64,000 nucleotides of DNA. It comes from Nitrospiraceae bacterium. GTDB lineage: Bacteria > Nitrospirota > Nitrospiria > Nitrospirales > Nitrospiraceae. How positions within the stretch are numbered: the stretch's first letter is position 1; each line of letters starts with the position of its first letter. Below are positions 37,224 to 45,006 of the stretch, piece by piece. The translations under genes were made by a program, and so were the position numbers. The notes under the pieces are model-generated. The model had not been told where the DNA came from. It worked only from the letters and a program-made list of their open reading frames with translations, and ran no database searches. The stretch covers positions 62,001 through 126,000 of the forward strand of contig JAHBWI010000002.1 of assembly GCA_019637075.1 (NCBI GenBank), written 5' to 3'.

Positions 37224-37829
37224 ATGACGACGAAGCTCTTCACATTTGCCACGGCCTCTGCAATCGCCTGCGCCTTGACCCTGTCCCCGGCCTGGGCCAA
37301 CTACGAAGGCGGGCACGGCGGCGGCGGATACGGCAAGGGCGGTCATGCGATGGGCGCAGGCATCATGGAAATGATGATGCACGGCGGCGCCGGGCACCTC
37401 ATCCGCCACCTGCTGAAGCATGAAAAGGAAATCGGCCTGTCTGCCGAGCAAGTCGCCAAACTCAAGGACATACAGCTCAATCTCGACAAGACCCGCATTA
37501 AGATGGAGGCCGACGTACAGGTCGCCGAGCGCGAGTTGAAGGCGTTGACGGACGATGAGAAATCCGACCTGGGCGCGATCGAAGCCAAGCTGAAGCAGAG
37601 TGCGGACCTGCAAGTGGCCCTCCGCATGGTCTCGATTAAGACGCGCCGGGAAGCCCTCGGCGTGTTGACCGCGGACCAGCGCGCGAAGGAAAAAGTCGAG
37701 CATGAGAAGGCCATGCAGCAGCACAAGAGCATGGGCAAGGGTGCTCCGCAGGGCAGCAACCCCCATGGCAGCTCCGGCGTAAACCCGCACGGCGCCAACC
37801 CCCACGGGCAGGCGGCCCCCCAGCAGTAA
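37224..37829 (+). CDS. CpxP/Spy-like periplasmic protein with His-rich ends
   Basis: AAGGAGGAACGA precedes ATG 37224. Residues 1-26 are a signal peptide (FATASAIACALTLSPAWA). The N-terminal mature part is Gly/His rich (GGHGGGGYGKGGHAMG), followed by a long helical LTxxQ-type domain (IGLSAEQVAKLKDIQLNL, VLTADQRAKEKVEH). A tail with three NPHG units (SNPHGSSGVNPHGANPHGQ) ends the protein. LTxxQ proteins are periplasmic chaperones or metal-stress sensors; the His-rich ends suggest metal binding. It is followed 31 bp later by a PepSY protein. Confidence 0.82.
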   Translation: MTTKLFTFATASAIACALTLSPAWANYEGGHGGGGYGKGGHAMGAGIMEMMMHGGAGHLIRHLLKHEKEIGLSAEQVAKLKDIQLNLDKTRIKMEADVQVAERELKALTDDEKSDLGAIEAKLKQSADLQVALRMVSIKTRREALGVLTADQRAKEKVEHEKAMQQHKSMGKGAPQGSNPHGSSGVNPHGANPHGQAAPQQ

Positions 37830-37860
37830 CGGACGACTTATCGTCGAAGGGAGGATGACT

Positions 37861-38220
37861 ATGTTCAAGCAGGTTGCCATGAGTGCCCTCGCCGTCGGCG
37901 CCCTCTGCCTCGTCACCACCCCCGCCTGGAGCGATAAGGGCTCCAAGGGCAAGCACAAGGACGAGGAATGCAACGTCGCGGAACTCATCAAAGACGCCAA
38001 GGTCACTATCGACCAGGCCATCAAAACCGCGATCGAGAAGGTTCCCGGGACCGCCGTCGAAGCCGAGATCGAAAAGAAGCACGACAAGACGGTGTGGGAA
38101 GTGGAAATCCTCGGGGCCGACGGCAAGATGACCGAAGTCCACATCGATGCCGCCACCGGCGACGTCATCGACACCGAAGCGAAACACGAGAAACACGACA
38201 AGAAAGAGAAGAAGCACTAA
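37861..38220 (+). CDS. Secreted PepSY-domain protein
   Basis: GGGAGG lies 6 nt before ATG 37861, which is preferred to the ATG at 37855 embedded in that site. The 119-residue protein has a signal peptide (MSALAVGALCLVTTPAWS) and one PepSY domain (TIDQAIKTAIEKVPGTAVEA, WEVEILGADGKMTEVHIDAA) ending in the canonical TGDVI. A Lys/His tail (KHEKHDKKEKKH) follows. PepSY domains often inhibit or regulate proteases or bind heme and metal systems. It is probably co-transcribed with the CpxP-like gene. Confidence 0.85.
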   Translation: MFKQVAMSALAVGALCLVTTPAWSDKGSKGKHKDEECNVAELIKDAKVTIDQAIKTAIEKVPGTAVEAEIEKKHDKTVWEVEILGADGKMTEVHIDAATGDVIDTEAKHEKHDKKEKKH

Positions 38221-38230
38221 GTCCCTCCGT

Positions 38231-38261
38231 ACCGGGCGGGATCGAATCGATCCTGCCCGGT
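38231..38261 (+). terminator. Terminator hairpin after the PepSY gene
   Basis: ACCGGGCGGGATCG pairs with CGATCCTGCCCGGT (one mismatch) around a short AAT loop, 10 bp after the stop, followed by the pyrimidine-rich CGTTCCCTTTC. It likely ends the CpxP-like/PepSY transcript. Confidence 0.7.
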
Positions 38262-38402
38262 CGTTCCCTTTCGCCTCTCCCATTCTCCTCCAAATACCCC
38301 AGCTTCCCGCGCCGATTGACCCTTTACGGGATTCTGTGAGAAAGTTTGCCTCTTCGCCGATCGTTGCGAAGGCACATTGCTATTCCCTATAGAGGACTGA
38401 CC

Positions 38403-40076
38403 ATGACGAGCAATCCGAAACACAAAAGCCACGACCTTACCGATGGACCTGGACGGGCCCCTGCCCGCGCGATGTTGAAGGCCGTCGGGTTCACCGATGC
38501 CGACCTGGAACGCCCGCTGATCGGCGTCGCCAACACCTGGATCGAGGTGATGCCCTGCAACTACCACCTGCGCCGCCTGTCCGAGCGAGTGAAGGCCGGC
38601 ATCCGGGCCGCGGGGGGAACCCCGATCGAGTACAACACGATCGCCGTCTCAGACGGCATTTCGATGGGTACCGAGGGGATGAAGGCCTCGTTGATCAGCC
38701 GTGAAGTGATCGCGGACTCGATCGAACTGGTCGCGCGCGGACATCTGTTCGACGGCGTGGTAGCCCTCTCCGGCTGCGACAAGACCATCCCCGGCACCGT
38801 GATGGCATTGTGCCGTTTGAACATCCCGTCGCTCATGCTCTACGGCGGTTCGATCATGCCGGGACAGTTCCAGGGGCACGACGTGACCATTCAGGACGTC
38901 TTCGAGGCGGTCGGCAAACATGCGTCCGGCAAGATGACCAACGCCGAGTTGAAAGACTTGGAAGACCATGCCTGCCCAGGCCCCGGAGCCTGCGGCGGCC
39001 AGTTCACGGCTAATACGATGGCGATCGCCTTTGAGTTCCTCGGCATCTCGCCGATGGGACGCAACGGCATCCCCGCCATGGATCAAAAGAAAGACGATGT
39101 GGCCTTCGAGACCGGGAAGCTCGTCATGGAGCTCCTGAAAAAGGACGTCCGGCCGCGCCAGATCATCACCCGTCGTTCGATCGAGAACGCCATTGCCGCC
39201 GTCGCCACGACCGGCGGATCGACCAACGCCGTGCTCCACCTGCTCGCGGTGGCGCGCGAAATGGGCGTGCGGCTGACGATCGATGACTTCGACAAGATCA
39301 ACCGCAAGGTGCCGTTGCTGGCCGACCTCAAGCCGGGCGGACGGTTCATGGCATCGGATCTGTTTGCCGCAGGCGGCACGACGCTGGTCGCCAAGCGATT
39401 GATCGACGCCAAGATTCTCCACCCCGATCAAATCACGGTGACTGGCAAGACGATCGGCGAGGAGGCCAAGTCCGCGCAGGAAACAGCGGGGCAGCAAGTA
39501 CTGCGGCCCATCTCAAACCCGATCAAGCCCACAGGCGGCCTGGTCATTCTCAAGGGGAACCTCGCGCCGGAAGGCTGTGTGGTAAAGGTCGCAGGCCATT
39601 CCATCATGCATTTCCGCGGCCCGGCGAAAGTGTACGATCGTGAGGAAGACGCCTTCGCCGCCGTGAAGTCCGGCAAGATCAAGGCCGGCGACGTAGTGGT
39701 GATTCGTTATGAAGGGCCTTCTGGAGGCCCCGGCATGCGAGAAATGTTGGGCGTCACCGCCGCCATCGTCGGGGCAGGACTCGGCGATTCCGTCGCGTTG
39801 CTGACCGACGGCCGGTTCTCCGGTGCCACGCATGGCTTGATGGCAGGCCACGTCTCGCCGGAAGCGATCAAGGGCGGACCGATCGGTGCGGTCAAGAACG
39901 GCGATATGATCACCTTCGACATCGCCAAGCGAAAATTGGATGTCGAACTCAGCCAGAAGGAAATCGCCTCGCGCCTGAAGAAGGTCAAGCATCCCGCCCC
40001 GCGCTATCTCTCCGGTGTCATGGGGAAATATGCGCGGCACGTGTCATCGGCCTCGGAAGGCGCGATGACCAATTGA
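38403..40076 (+). CDS. ilvD: Dihydroxy-acid dehydratase
   Basis: This 557-residue enzyme dehydrates 2,3-dihydroxy-isovalerate and its homologue in valine, isoleucine and leucine synthesis. Iron-sulfur cysteines are visible in [19 protein letters not shown] and [16 protein letters not shown]. Other family segments are [47 protein letters not shown] and [11 protein letters not shown]. The start at 38403 is supported by GAGGA and by the [15 protein letters not shown] opening; the frame is open from 38346 without such support. A hairpin repeat begins 3 bp after the stop. Confidence 0.97.
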   Translation: MTSNPKHKSHDLTDGPGRAPARAMLKAVGFTDADLERPLIGVANTWIEVMPCNYHLRRLSERVKAGIRAAGGTPIEYNTIAVSDGISMGTEGMKASLISREVIADSIELVARGHLFDGVVALSGCDKTIPGTVMALCRLNIPSLMLYGGSIMPGQFQGHDVTIQDVFEAVGKHASGKMTNAELKDLEDHACPGPGACGGQFTANTMAIAFEFLGISPMGRNGIPAMDQKKDDVAFETGKLVMELLKKDVRPRQIITRRSIENAIAAVATTGGSTNAVLHLLAVAREMGVRLTIDDFDKINRKVPLLADLKPGGRFMASDLFAAGGTTLVAKRLIDAKILHPDQITVTGKTIGEEAKSAQETAGQQVLRPISNPIKPTGGLVILKGNLAPEGCVVKVAGHSIMHFRGPAKVYDREEDAFAAVKSGKIKAGDVVVIRYEGPSGGPGMREMLGVTAAIVGAGLGDSVALLTDGRFSGATHGLMAGHVSPEAIKGGPIGAVKNGDMITFDIAKRKLDVELSQKEIASRLKKVKHPAPRYLSGVMGKYARHVSSASEGAMTN

Positions 40077-40079
40077 CAT

Positions 40080-40103
40080 GACACGTTAGACGGTAGACGT
40101 GTC
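40080..40103. repeat. AGACG-type hairpin after ilvD
   Basis: GACACGT (40080-40086) and ACGTGTC (40097-40103) are perfect 7-bp arms around a TAGACGGTAG loop, starting 3 bp after the ilvD stop. It shares the AGACG core with other spacer repeats. Confidence 0.5.
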
Positions 40104-40158
40104 GCGCGTGTTATTAGACAGCGCGGGACACGCGGACAACACCACCTTGAGGACCGTG

Positions 40159-41079
40159 ATGCGGCAATTCGTTCAGCGACTGCTTCGCATCACGGTCCTC
40201 GGTTTGTGTAACTTCCTCGCGCATTCTCCCGCCCAAGCCGCTGAATCAGCGGTGCCCCCCTGTATCGATTGGCAGACCCGCCATCCGGAGTGGCTCTGGT
40301 GCGACGATTTCGAGAGCGATCGCCTCGAGAGTTATTTCGAACACGACATTCGGCACGGACGCTTCGTAAGAGAAGGTGGCGTCGGCACCGACGGATCAGC
40401 CGGCATGCGCGCCGAGTACTTACCCGGCGATCCTCATGGCGGGTTTCTTCATGTCGCGTTTGGCCGCACGCCGAGCCCCTATATGAAGCCGGTCGACGCA
40501 GGCACCGCCCGTTACCGGGACATCTACTGGCGCTTCCATCTCCGGCTTCAGCCCGGCTGGACCGGGGGTGGAGCCGATAAGCTCACCCGCGCAACGATTC
40601 TTTCAAGCGATCGGTTCGCGCAAGCCGCGATCGGCCATCTCTGGAGCGGCGCGCCACCCGACTCGGACCCAATCCGGCTCTACATCGATCCCGCATCGGG
40701 CACGGACGAGTTCGGGACCCTACGGACGACCACCTACAACGACTTTCCACGCCTCCGGTGGCTCGGAGCCGCCGGCGGCTCGACGCCGCTCTTTTCGGAC
40801 GCCAACGCCGGCCGGTGGTTTTGCATCGAGGTGCACATGAAGCTCAATTCCTCCACCGAGGCGGACGGCCTGCTCGAATATTGGATCGACGATCGGCTCG
40901 AAGCCCAACGCAGGGGAATCAACTGGATCGGCGGGTATTCGGACTACGGCATCAACGCAGTATATCTGGAAAACTATTGGACCAGCGTGCCGTTCTCGAA
41001 GATCCAGGCACGCTACTTCGACAACTTCGTCGTGTCGACGCAACGGATCGGTTGTAGAGCAGGCGAACCGGGGCCGTAG
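40159..41079 (+). CDS. Secreted polysaccharide-lyase-like protein
   Basis: From ATG 40159 (GAGG upstream; the in-frame codon at 40099 lies in the repeat region) the 306-residue protein has a signal peptide (LLRITVLGLCNFLAHSPAQAA). The mature part looks like a concanavalin-type beta-sandwich as in alginate or heparin lyases: LWCDDFESDRLESYF, YRDIYWRFHLRLQPGWTGG, RWFCIEVHMKLNSS, GLLEYWIDDRL, and the terminal IQARYFDNFVVSTQRIGC. The assignment is by overall pattern; catalytic residues cannot be named. It converges with the sigma-54-linked run on the minus strand. Confidence 0.65.
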   Translation: MRQFVQRLLRITVLGLCNFLAHSPAQAAESAVPPCIDWQTRHPEWLWCDDFESDRLESYFEHDIRHGRFVREGGVGTDGSAGMRAEYLPGDPHGGFLHVAFGRTPSPYMKPVDAGTARYRDIYWRFHLRLQPGWTGGGADKLTRATILSSDRFAQAAIGHLWSGAPPDSDPIRLYIDPASGTDEFGTLRTTTYNDFPRLRWLGAAGGSTPLFSDANAGRWFCIEVHMKLNSSTEADGLLEYWIDDRLEAQRRGINWIGGYSDYGINAVYLENYWTSVPFSKIQARYFDNFVVSTQRIGCRAGEPGP

Positions 41080-41125
41080 CCGCCTGCCGCCACCCTGTCC
41101 ACAGTACCGGAGTCCCCTCCTCGGC

Positions 41126-41650
41126 CTACCGGCCCACCCCCAATTGCTTCATGTACTCAGCGTTGTCCCAAAAGAGATGCTCCTCGGCAATGCACCCGTT
41201 CTTCCACTTGGCAACCATTGCCATCGGCAACTTGACCGTCTTGCCCGTGGGAGCAATGGTCTTCCCATCGGGCAAGGTCATCGGCTCAGAGAAGGTCGCT
41301 TCTAAGATCCCTGTCGTGACCGTCCATTCTCCGGAGCCGAACGCGATAGGATGCGCGGTGATGCGGCTGTCGGGCGCGCCGTTGAACAGTCCCTCGATAT
41401 CCTTCACGTGCGGTTCGATGCCCTGTGTCGTTCGGCCATCGGGAAACACCACCTTCACATCCGGACAGTGAATCTCTCGAAACAGGGTCATGTTCTTTCG
41501 CTCGCTGTAGGCCTCGAAATCGAGCCGATCAAAGCGCGTGAGATTGGCTTGCGCGTGATCATCGACTCCCTTGTTGGATTCCGCAGCTTGCGGCACTCCC
41601 GGAGATCCGAATGGAAGTGCCAAGACGAAGATCGCGCATGTCCGCTTCAT
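41126..41650 (-). CDS. Secreted NTF2-like (SnoaL-type) protein
   Basis: The 174-residue protein has a signal peptide (RTCAIFVLALPFGSPGVPQAA) and then an NTF2/SnoaL-like cone fold: FDRLDFEAYSERKNMTLFRE, IHCPDVKVVFPDGRTTQG, IEGLFNGAPDSRITAHPIAF, VTTGILEATF and AMVAKWKNGCIAEEHLFWDN. This fold often forms a small-molecule pocket. Export is unusual for the group. An AGGTGAG site precedes the ATG. It is the last gene of the minus-strand run that starts below the sigma-54 activator, 103 bp after the CDGSH gene. Confidence 0.78.
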   Translation of the reverse strand: MKRTCAIFVLALPFGSPGVPQAAESNKGVDDHAQANLTRFDRLDFEAYSERKNMTLFREIHCPDVKVVFPDGRTTQGIEPHVKDIEGLFNGAPDSRITAHPIAFGSGEWTVTTGILEATFSEPMTLPDGKTIAPTGKTVKLPMAMVAKWKNGCIAEEHLFWDNAEYMKQLGVGR

Positions 41651-41753
41651 GACTCACCTGTTCGCTGGATGCCTTTCACATCACGTTCAAGGTCTCGGCG
41701 GCTGCGAGGGCGCCCTGCTCAGGTTCGACGGCACATCCATTCCACTCGCTTCA

Positions 41754-41990
41754 TCAGAGTGTCTTGTGGGTCCCATCACAGAAGGGAGGATTCTTGGTGT
41801 GCTTGCACTGACACAAAGCCACCGTCTTCTTCTCGGTCATGGTGAACTCCATGGGGGTGAAGCTGGTCCCCTTGTGGGCCCCATCGCAGAACGGTTGATT
41901 CTTCGAACGTCCGCACCGGCACCAATAGTAGGTGCCCGGCTCCAACTCCATCACGACCGGCTGCTTGGCTGCAACGACTGGCTTTTCCAT
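41754..41990 (-). CDS. Double CDGSH iron-sulfur protein
   Basis: AGGAGG lies 7 nt before ATG 41990, setting a 78-residue protein even though the frame is open to 42149. Two CDGSH motifs are present: CRCGRSKNQPFCDGAHKG and CQCKHTKNPPFCDGTHKT, each with the Cys3-His1 ligand set for a redox-active, acid-labile [2Fe-2S] cluster. Two motifs in one chain form the bacterial tandem type. No signal peptide or membrane helix is visible. It follows the STAS gene in the sigma-54-linked run, suggesting redox, iron-sulfur or NO-related function. Confidence 0.9.
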   Translation of the reverse strand: MEKPVVAAKQPVVMELEPGTYYWCRCGRSKNQPFCDGAHKGTSFTPMEFTMTEKKTVALCQCKHTKNPPFCDGTHKTL

Positions 41991-42051
41991 CCTGCTTCCT
42001 CCTGTCTGAATGATTGCGGCAATAGGTTTCGAACGATCGCACGTTACCTGT

Positions 42052-42402
42052 TCATATCGACAATGGCAACGAGGTCCTCTCGTCATCAGACTCGCTCTCG
42101 GCACTTGAGGCACGGGGCCGACGTCCCACGATGCCCCCTCCAATGACATCCTGCACGAGGGCCTGCATCAGACAGCCGGACACCTGAATCGTGACGCCCT
42201 GTCGATGCATCTCACCCAGAAGCCTCTTCCCCGCTTCATCGATGAATGTGACTTCCCGAAGGTCGGCGTGCTGGACTGCCCCCCCGGCTTCCTTCATCCG
42301 CAGCCAACAGGCCAACAGCTCCCCGACCCAGGGACCGACCAGTCGCCCGGAGAGGACGATGGTGGTCCCATGACCTGAATTCGACTGCGTGATCTTCAAC
42401 AT
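42052..42402 (-). CDS. STAS-domain protein
   Basis: The ATG at 42402 (MLKITQSNSG) has GGAGG 11 nt upstream; a second ATG at 42426 is possible. Residues 1-95 are a STAS/anti-sigma-antagonist-like fold: TTIVLSGRLVGPWVGELLAC, HADLREVTFIDEAGKRLLGE, and VTIQVSGCLMQALVQDV. The usual phosphorylatable Ser/Thr position is occupied by the DEAGKR segment, so phospho-switching is doubtful. The last ~25 residues are an acidic, Ser-rich tail. It is located 41 bp after the doxX-like gene in the same run. Confidence 0.75.
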   Translation of the reverse strand: MLKITQSNSGHGTTIVLSGRLVGPWVGELLACWLRMKEAGGAVQHADLREVTFIDEAGKRLLGEMHRQGVTIQVSGCLMQALVQDVIGGGIVGRRPRASSAESESDDERTSLPLSI

Positions 42403-42443
42403 GGTCTGCCGAGCCTCCGCTGTCATGCTCGAAGCGGCTCCGA

Positions 42444-42947
42444 TTACAACATCCGGAAGCCATACGCCGGCTTGCGTGCCTCAGTCGTACCGGACGCAGG
42501 CGCCTCGCTCAACCGGCGAGCGATCGCTCCGTCGAGCGACCACTTCCCACCGCCGATGATGGCTAACACCAGACTCATCGCTATCACGAGCAAGTGGTAT
42601 TCAAACCCTTCCCCTTGCTGTTGGCCGAACCAGTTCATGAAGAATCCCTGCGGCCAATGCACCGTCGCGACCGCACCCGCCATGATCACGATGAAGCTGG
42701 CCGCCGTGAAGCGCGTCAAGAATCCCGCGATCAAACCGAGGCTACCGATGGATTCCCCGATGATGACCAAGAACGCGACCAACCACGGGAGCCCCATCTT
42801 CTGGGTAAAGAACCCCATCGTGCCTTCGTACCCAAATCCGCCGAACCACCCGAAGAGCTTCTGCGCTCCGTGGGCGAAGATCACGCTGCCCAACGACACC
42901 CGCAGAATCAACCCTGCCCATGACTCGTCCGTTTTAAAGAACCACAT
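42444..42947 (-). CDS. DoxX family membrane protein
   Basis: AAGGAGG precedes the ATG at 42947, giving a 167-residue protein (the frame is open to 43079 in the overlap with the small upstream gene). It has four hydrophobic helices and the DoxX features [46 protein letters not shown] and [20 protein letters not shown]. DoxX proteins associate with thiosulfate:quinone oxidoreductase in Acidianus and with thiol/oxidative-stress complexes in other bacteria. The C-terminal ~30 residues are polar and cytosolic. Confidence 0.9.
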   Translation of the reverse strand: MWFFKTDESWAGLILRVSLGSVIFAHGAQKLFGWFGGFGYEGTMGFFTQKMGLPWLVAFLVIIGESIGSLGLIAGFLTRFTAASFIVIMAGAVATVHWPQGFFMNWFGQQQGEGFEYHLLVIAMSLVLAIIGGGKWSLDGAIARRLSEAPASGTTEARKPAYGFRML

Positions 42948-42970
42948 GTCGAACCTCCTTGTTGTTGGGA

Positions 42971-43102
42971 TCACATGCGTGTCCCTGCGACTCGATGATG
43001 AACCAGTCCAGTCACCCATTCCTTTGCCAGTAGACCGACCATGATCAGAGGCAGGGCCAAAAGCATGCCGTACCACCAACCCCAGATCGTTCTATGATTC
43101 AT
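42971..43102 (-). CDS. 43-residue single-pass membrane protein
   Basis: This gene was read directly from the minus strand. ATG 43102 is preceded by GGGAGGTGAGGCC, an excellent ribosome site. The product begins [20 protein letters not shown], continues [20 protein letters not shown] and ends TRM. It has one transmembrane helix (residues ~7-25) with a Trp/Tyr-rich edge and a His/Arg-rich C-terminus. It lies between the sigma-54 promoter and the doxX-like gene (23 bp downstream) and is probably the first gene of that transcript. No family recognised. Confidence 0.7.
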   Translation of the reverse strand: MNHRTIWGWWYGMLLALPLIMVGLLAKEWVTGLVHHRVAGTRM

Positions 43103-43145
43103 GGCCTCACCTCCCGGTCCTGATGTCACGCTTGCCCATGATTAC

Positions 43146-43161
43146 AGCAAGGGCTGTTCCA
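43146..43161 (-). promoter_or_regulatory. Sigma-54 (-24/-12) promoter
   Basis: The minus strand reads TGGAACAGCCCTTGCT, matching TGGCACG-N4-TTGCW at the invariant GG and GC with correct spacing. It points at the 43-residue gene, 44 bp downstream, and lies between that gene and a sigma-54 activator gene. Confidence 0.75.
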
Positions 43162-43279
43162 CCTCACATCAGGTCGGGGATGCCTTGGCTAACTTATTGT
43201 TTTGGTTCTGAATTGCCGGAATAACTGAAGCGAATCTTGAGAGAGGACGAAGCGTGTGACGACGTGGAGCAGACGAGGG

Positions 43280-43295
43280 TTCGTCAGGTGACGAA
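43280..43295. promoter_or_regulatory. Candidate enhancer (upstream activator site)
   Basis: TTCGTCAGGTGACGAA is a perfect 7-bp inverted repeat with a GG centre, about 120 bp upstream of the sigma-54 promoter, a normal distance for an activator dimer site. A second palindrome, CACGATCGTG, lies at 43305-43314 over the activator's stop codon. Confidence 0.5.
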
Positions 43296-43303
43296 GTGCA
43301 TCG

Positions 43304-44866
43304 TCACGATCGTGGACGGGACAGACCGAGTTTCTTGATCTTCGACGTGAGAGTCGTCCGCTTGAGGCCTAGTCGCGCCGCGGCGCCGGTGGGTCCCCCG
43401 ATCACCCACTGCGACTCTCGCAGCACTCGAAGGATCTGCTCGCGCTCGGCCTCGTGCAGGGTTGAGTTCGAAGGTGGCGGGGCGGCTTCGTCCAGTTTGA
43501 GTTCCCCGATGGGAACCTGTAGTTCCTGCCCCTGGCTGAGGATCACCGCTCGTTCGATCAGGTTCTCCAACTCACGGATATTGCCGGGCCACCGGTAGCG
43601 TGAGAGCGCCTCCAACACCTTGGCGGGAATCGTTTCGATCCGTTTCTTCATGCGGCCAGCATAGTGCTGGGCAAAGTAACGGACCAACACGGGGACATCT
43701 TCTCGCCGCTCACGCAGCGGCGGCAGGGTCACGGGAAACACGTTCAGACGGTAAAACAGGTCGCTGCGGAATCCCTTCTGGTCGACTAGCGCCGCCAGGT
43801 CCCGGTTGGTGGCTGCAACCAACCGCACGTTCACTCTGATGGTCCTGGTGCTCCCGAGGCGTTCGAATTCCTGCTCCTGTAGAACACGCAGCAGTTTCGG
43901 CTGCAATTCGAGCGGGATCTCCCCCACTTCATCCAAGAAAATGGTTCCACCGTCGGCCAATTCGAAGCGGCCGACCTTTTGCGCGATCGCTCCCGTGAAG
44001 GCGCCCCGTTCGTGGCCGAAGAGTTCGCTTTCCAACAAACCAGTCGGGATAGCCGCACAGTTAAGCTTTACGAACGTCCGCTCGCGCCGACCACTCAGAC
44101 GATGGATCGCCCGGGCGATGAGTTCCTTGCCCGTCCCGGTTTCCCCTTGGATCAACACGCTGGAGTCAGTCGGAGCGACCACCTCCACCTGCGCCAGTAC
44201 CCGCTTCAGCCCTGGGCTCTCACCGATGATATCCTCAAAGGCGCCTTCGCTGCGGATCTCTTCCTCCAGGTAGAGTTTCTCCTTGGCCAGTCGATCCTTG
44301 AGTTCGACGATCTGCTGAAAGGCCAAGGCATTCTCCACGGCCACGGCAACCTGCCGACCGACCTGCTGGAGAAATTCCAGATCCGCCTCCGAATAGGCCG
44401 CCTTCTTCAGACTGAGGAAACCCATCGCCCCCAACCGGCCGGCTGCCGTGGTCAACGGCACAAAACAAAAGGACTGGGTCCCATCTTCCGCCATTTGGGT
44501 AGTGACCAGGGGCCAGCGGCGTTCGCCGGCCAAATCCGAGACCAGCAAGGATCGCTGTGTCTTCCAGACCACCCCGGCAGGACAGTCGTCGACCGGTGAT
44601 TCATGCCCGCCGACGAGGTCTGCCGGGACATTGGCTTGAATACTCTGCAACCTCATGCACTGTTTCACGGGATCGTAGAGAGAAAGGTCCAGAAAGTTGA
44701 CCTGGACCACGAGGGGCAAACGCTGGGCAAGTTCACGCAGGAGTGGGTCGAGATCCCGATGGGCTGAGATCGCCTCGGCAACGCCCAGCAGCGCGTGATA
44801 TTGGGCGGCAAGCCGTTCCCAACTCACTGCCTGCCGACCGTCCATCATAAGGGGTTCAGATGCCAT
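43304..44866 (-). CDS. Sigma-54-dependent activator with GAF domain (FhlA/NorR type)
   Basis: The 520-residue regulator has an N-terminal GAF sensor domain (~25-185, LLRELAQRLPLVVQVNFLDL to VAVAVENALAFQQ), a linker helix, and an AAA+ domain (~210-450) with Walker A GETGTGKE (241-248), GAFTGA (288-293) and Walker B GGTIFLDEVGEIP. A Fis-type helix-turn-helix at the C-terminus (~480-515, GPTGAAARLGLKRTTLTSKI) binds DNA. It lacks a receiver domain, so activity is set by ligand binding to GAF. A sigma-54 promoter lies directly downstream, strongly suggesting local control of the doxX/CDGSH run. The GAF ligand is unknown. Confidence 0.95.
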   Translation of the reverse strand: MASEPLMMDGRQAVSWERLAAQYHALLGVAEAISAHRDLDPLLRELAQRLPLVVQVNFLDLSLYDPVKQCMRLQSIQANVPADLVGGHESPVDDCPAGVVWKTQRSLLVSDLAGERRWPLVTTQMAEDGTQSFCFVPLTTAAGRLGAMGFLSLKKAAYSEADLEFLQQVGRQVAVAVENALAFQQIVELKDRLAKEKLYLEEEIRSEGAFEDIIGESPGLKRVLAQVEVVAPTDSSVLIQGETGTGKELIARAIHRLSGRRERTFVKLNCAAIPTGLLESELFGHERGAFTGAIAQKVGRFELADGGTIFLDEVGEIPLELQPKLLRVLQEQEFERLGSTRTIRVNVRLVAATNRDLAALVDQKGFRSDLFYRLNVFPVTLPPLRERREDVPVLVRYFAQHYAGRMKKRIETIPAKVLEALSRYRWPGNIRELENLIERAVILSQGQELQVPIGELKLDEAAPPPSNSTLHEAEREQILRVLRESQWVIGGPTGAAARLGLKRTTLTSKIKKLGLSRPRS

Positions 44867-45006
44867 GTCCGAGTCTATTGTGCGAGACTTGTTCCGGGAA
44901 AGCTACGGCAAGATAGTGCCCGAGACGCAGGCGAAGTACCAGCACTTTTCTGGGGTTACGGCGAGGAATTGAGACGGACAACGGGCCTGGGCAAGTCAGG
45001 ACGAGG

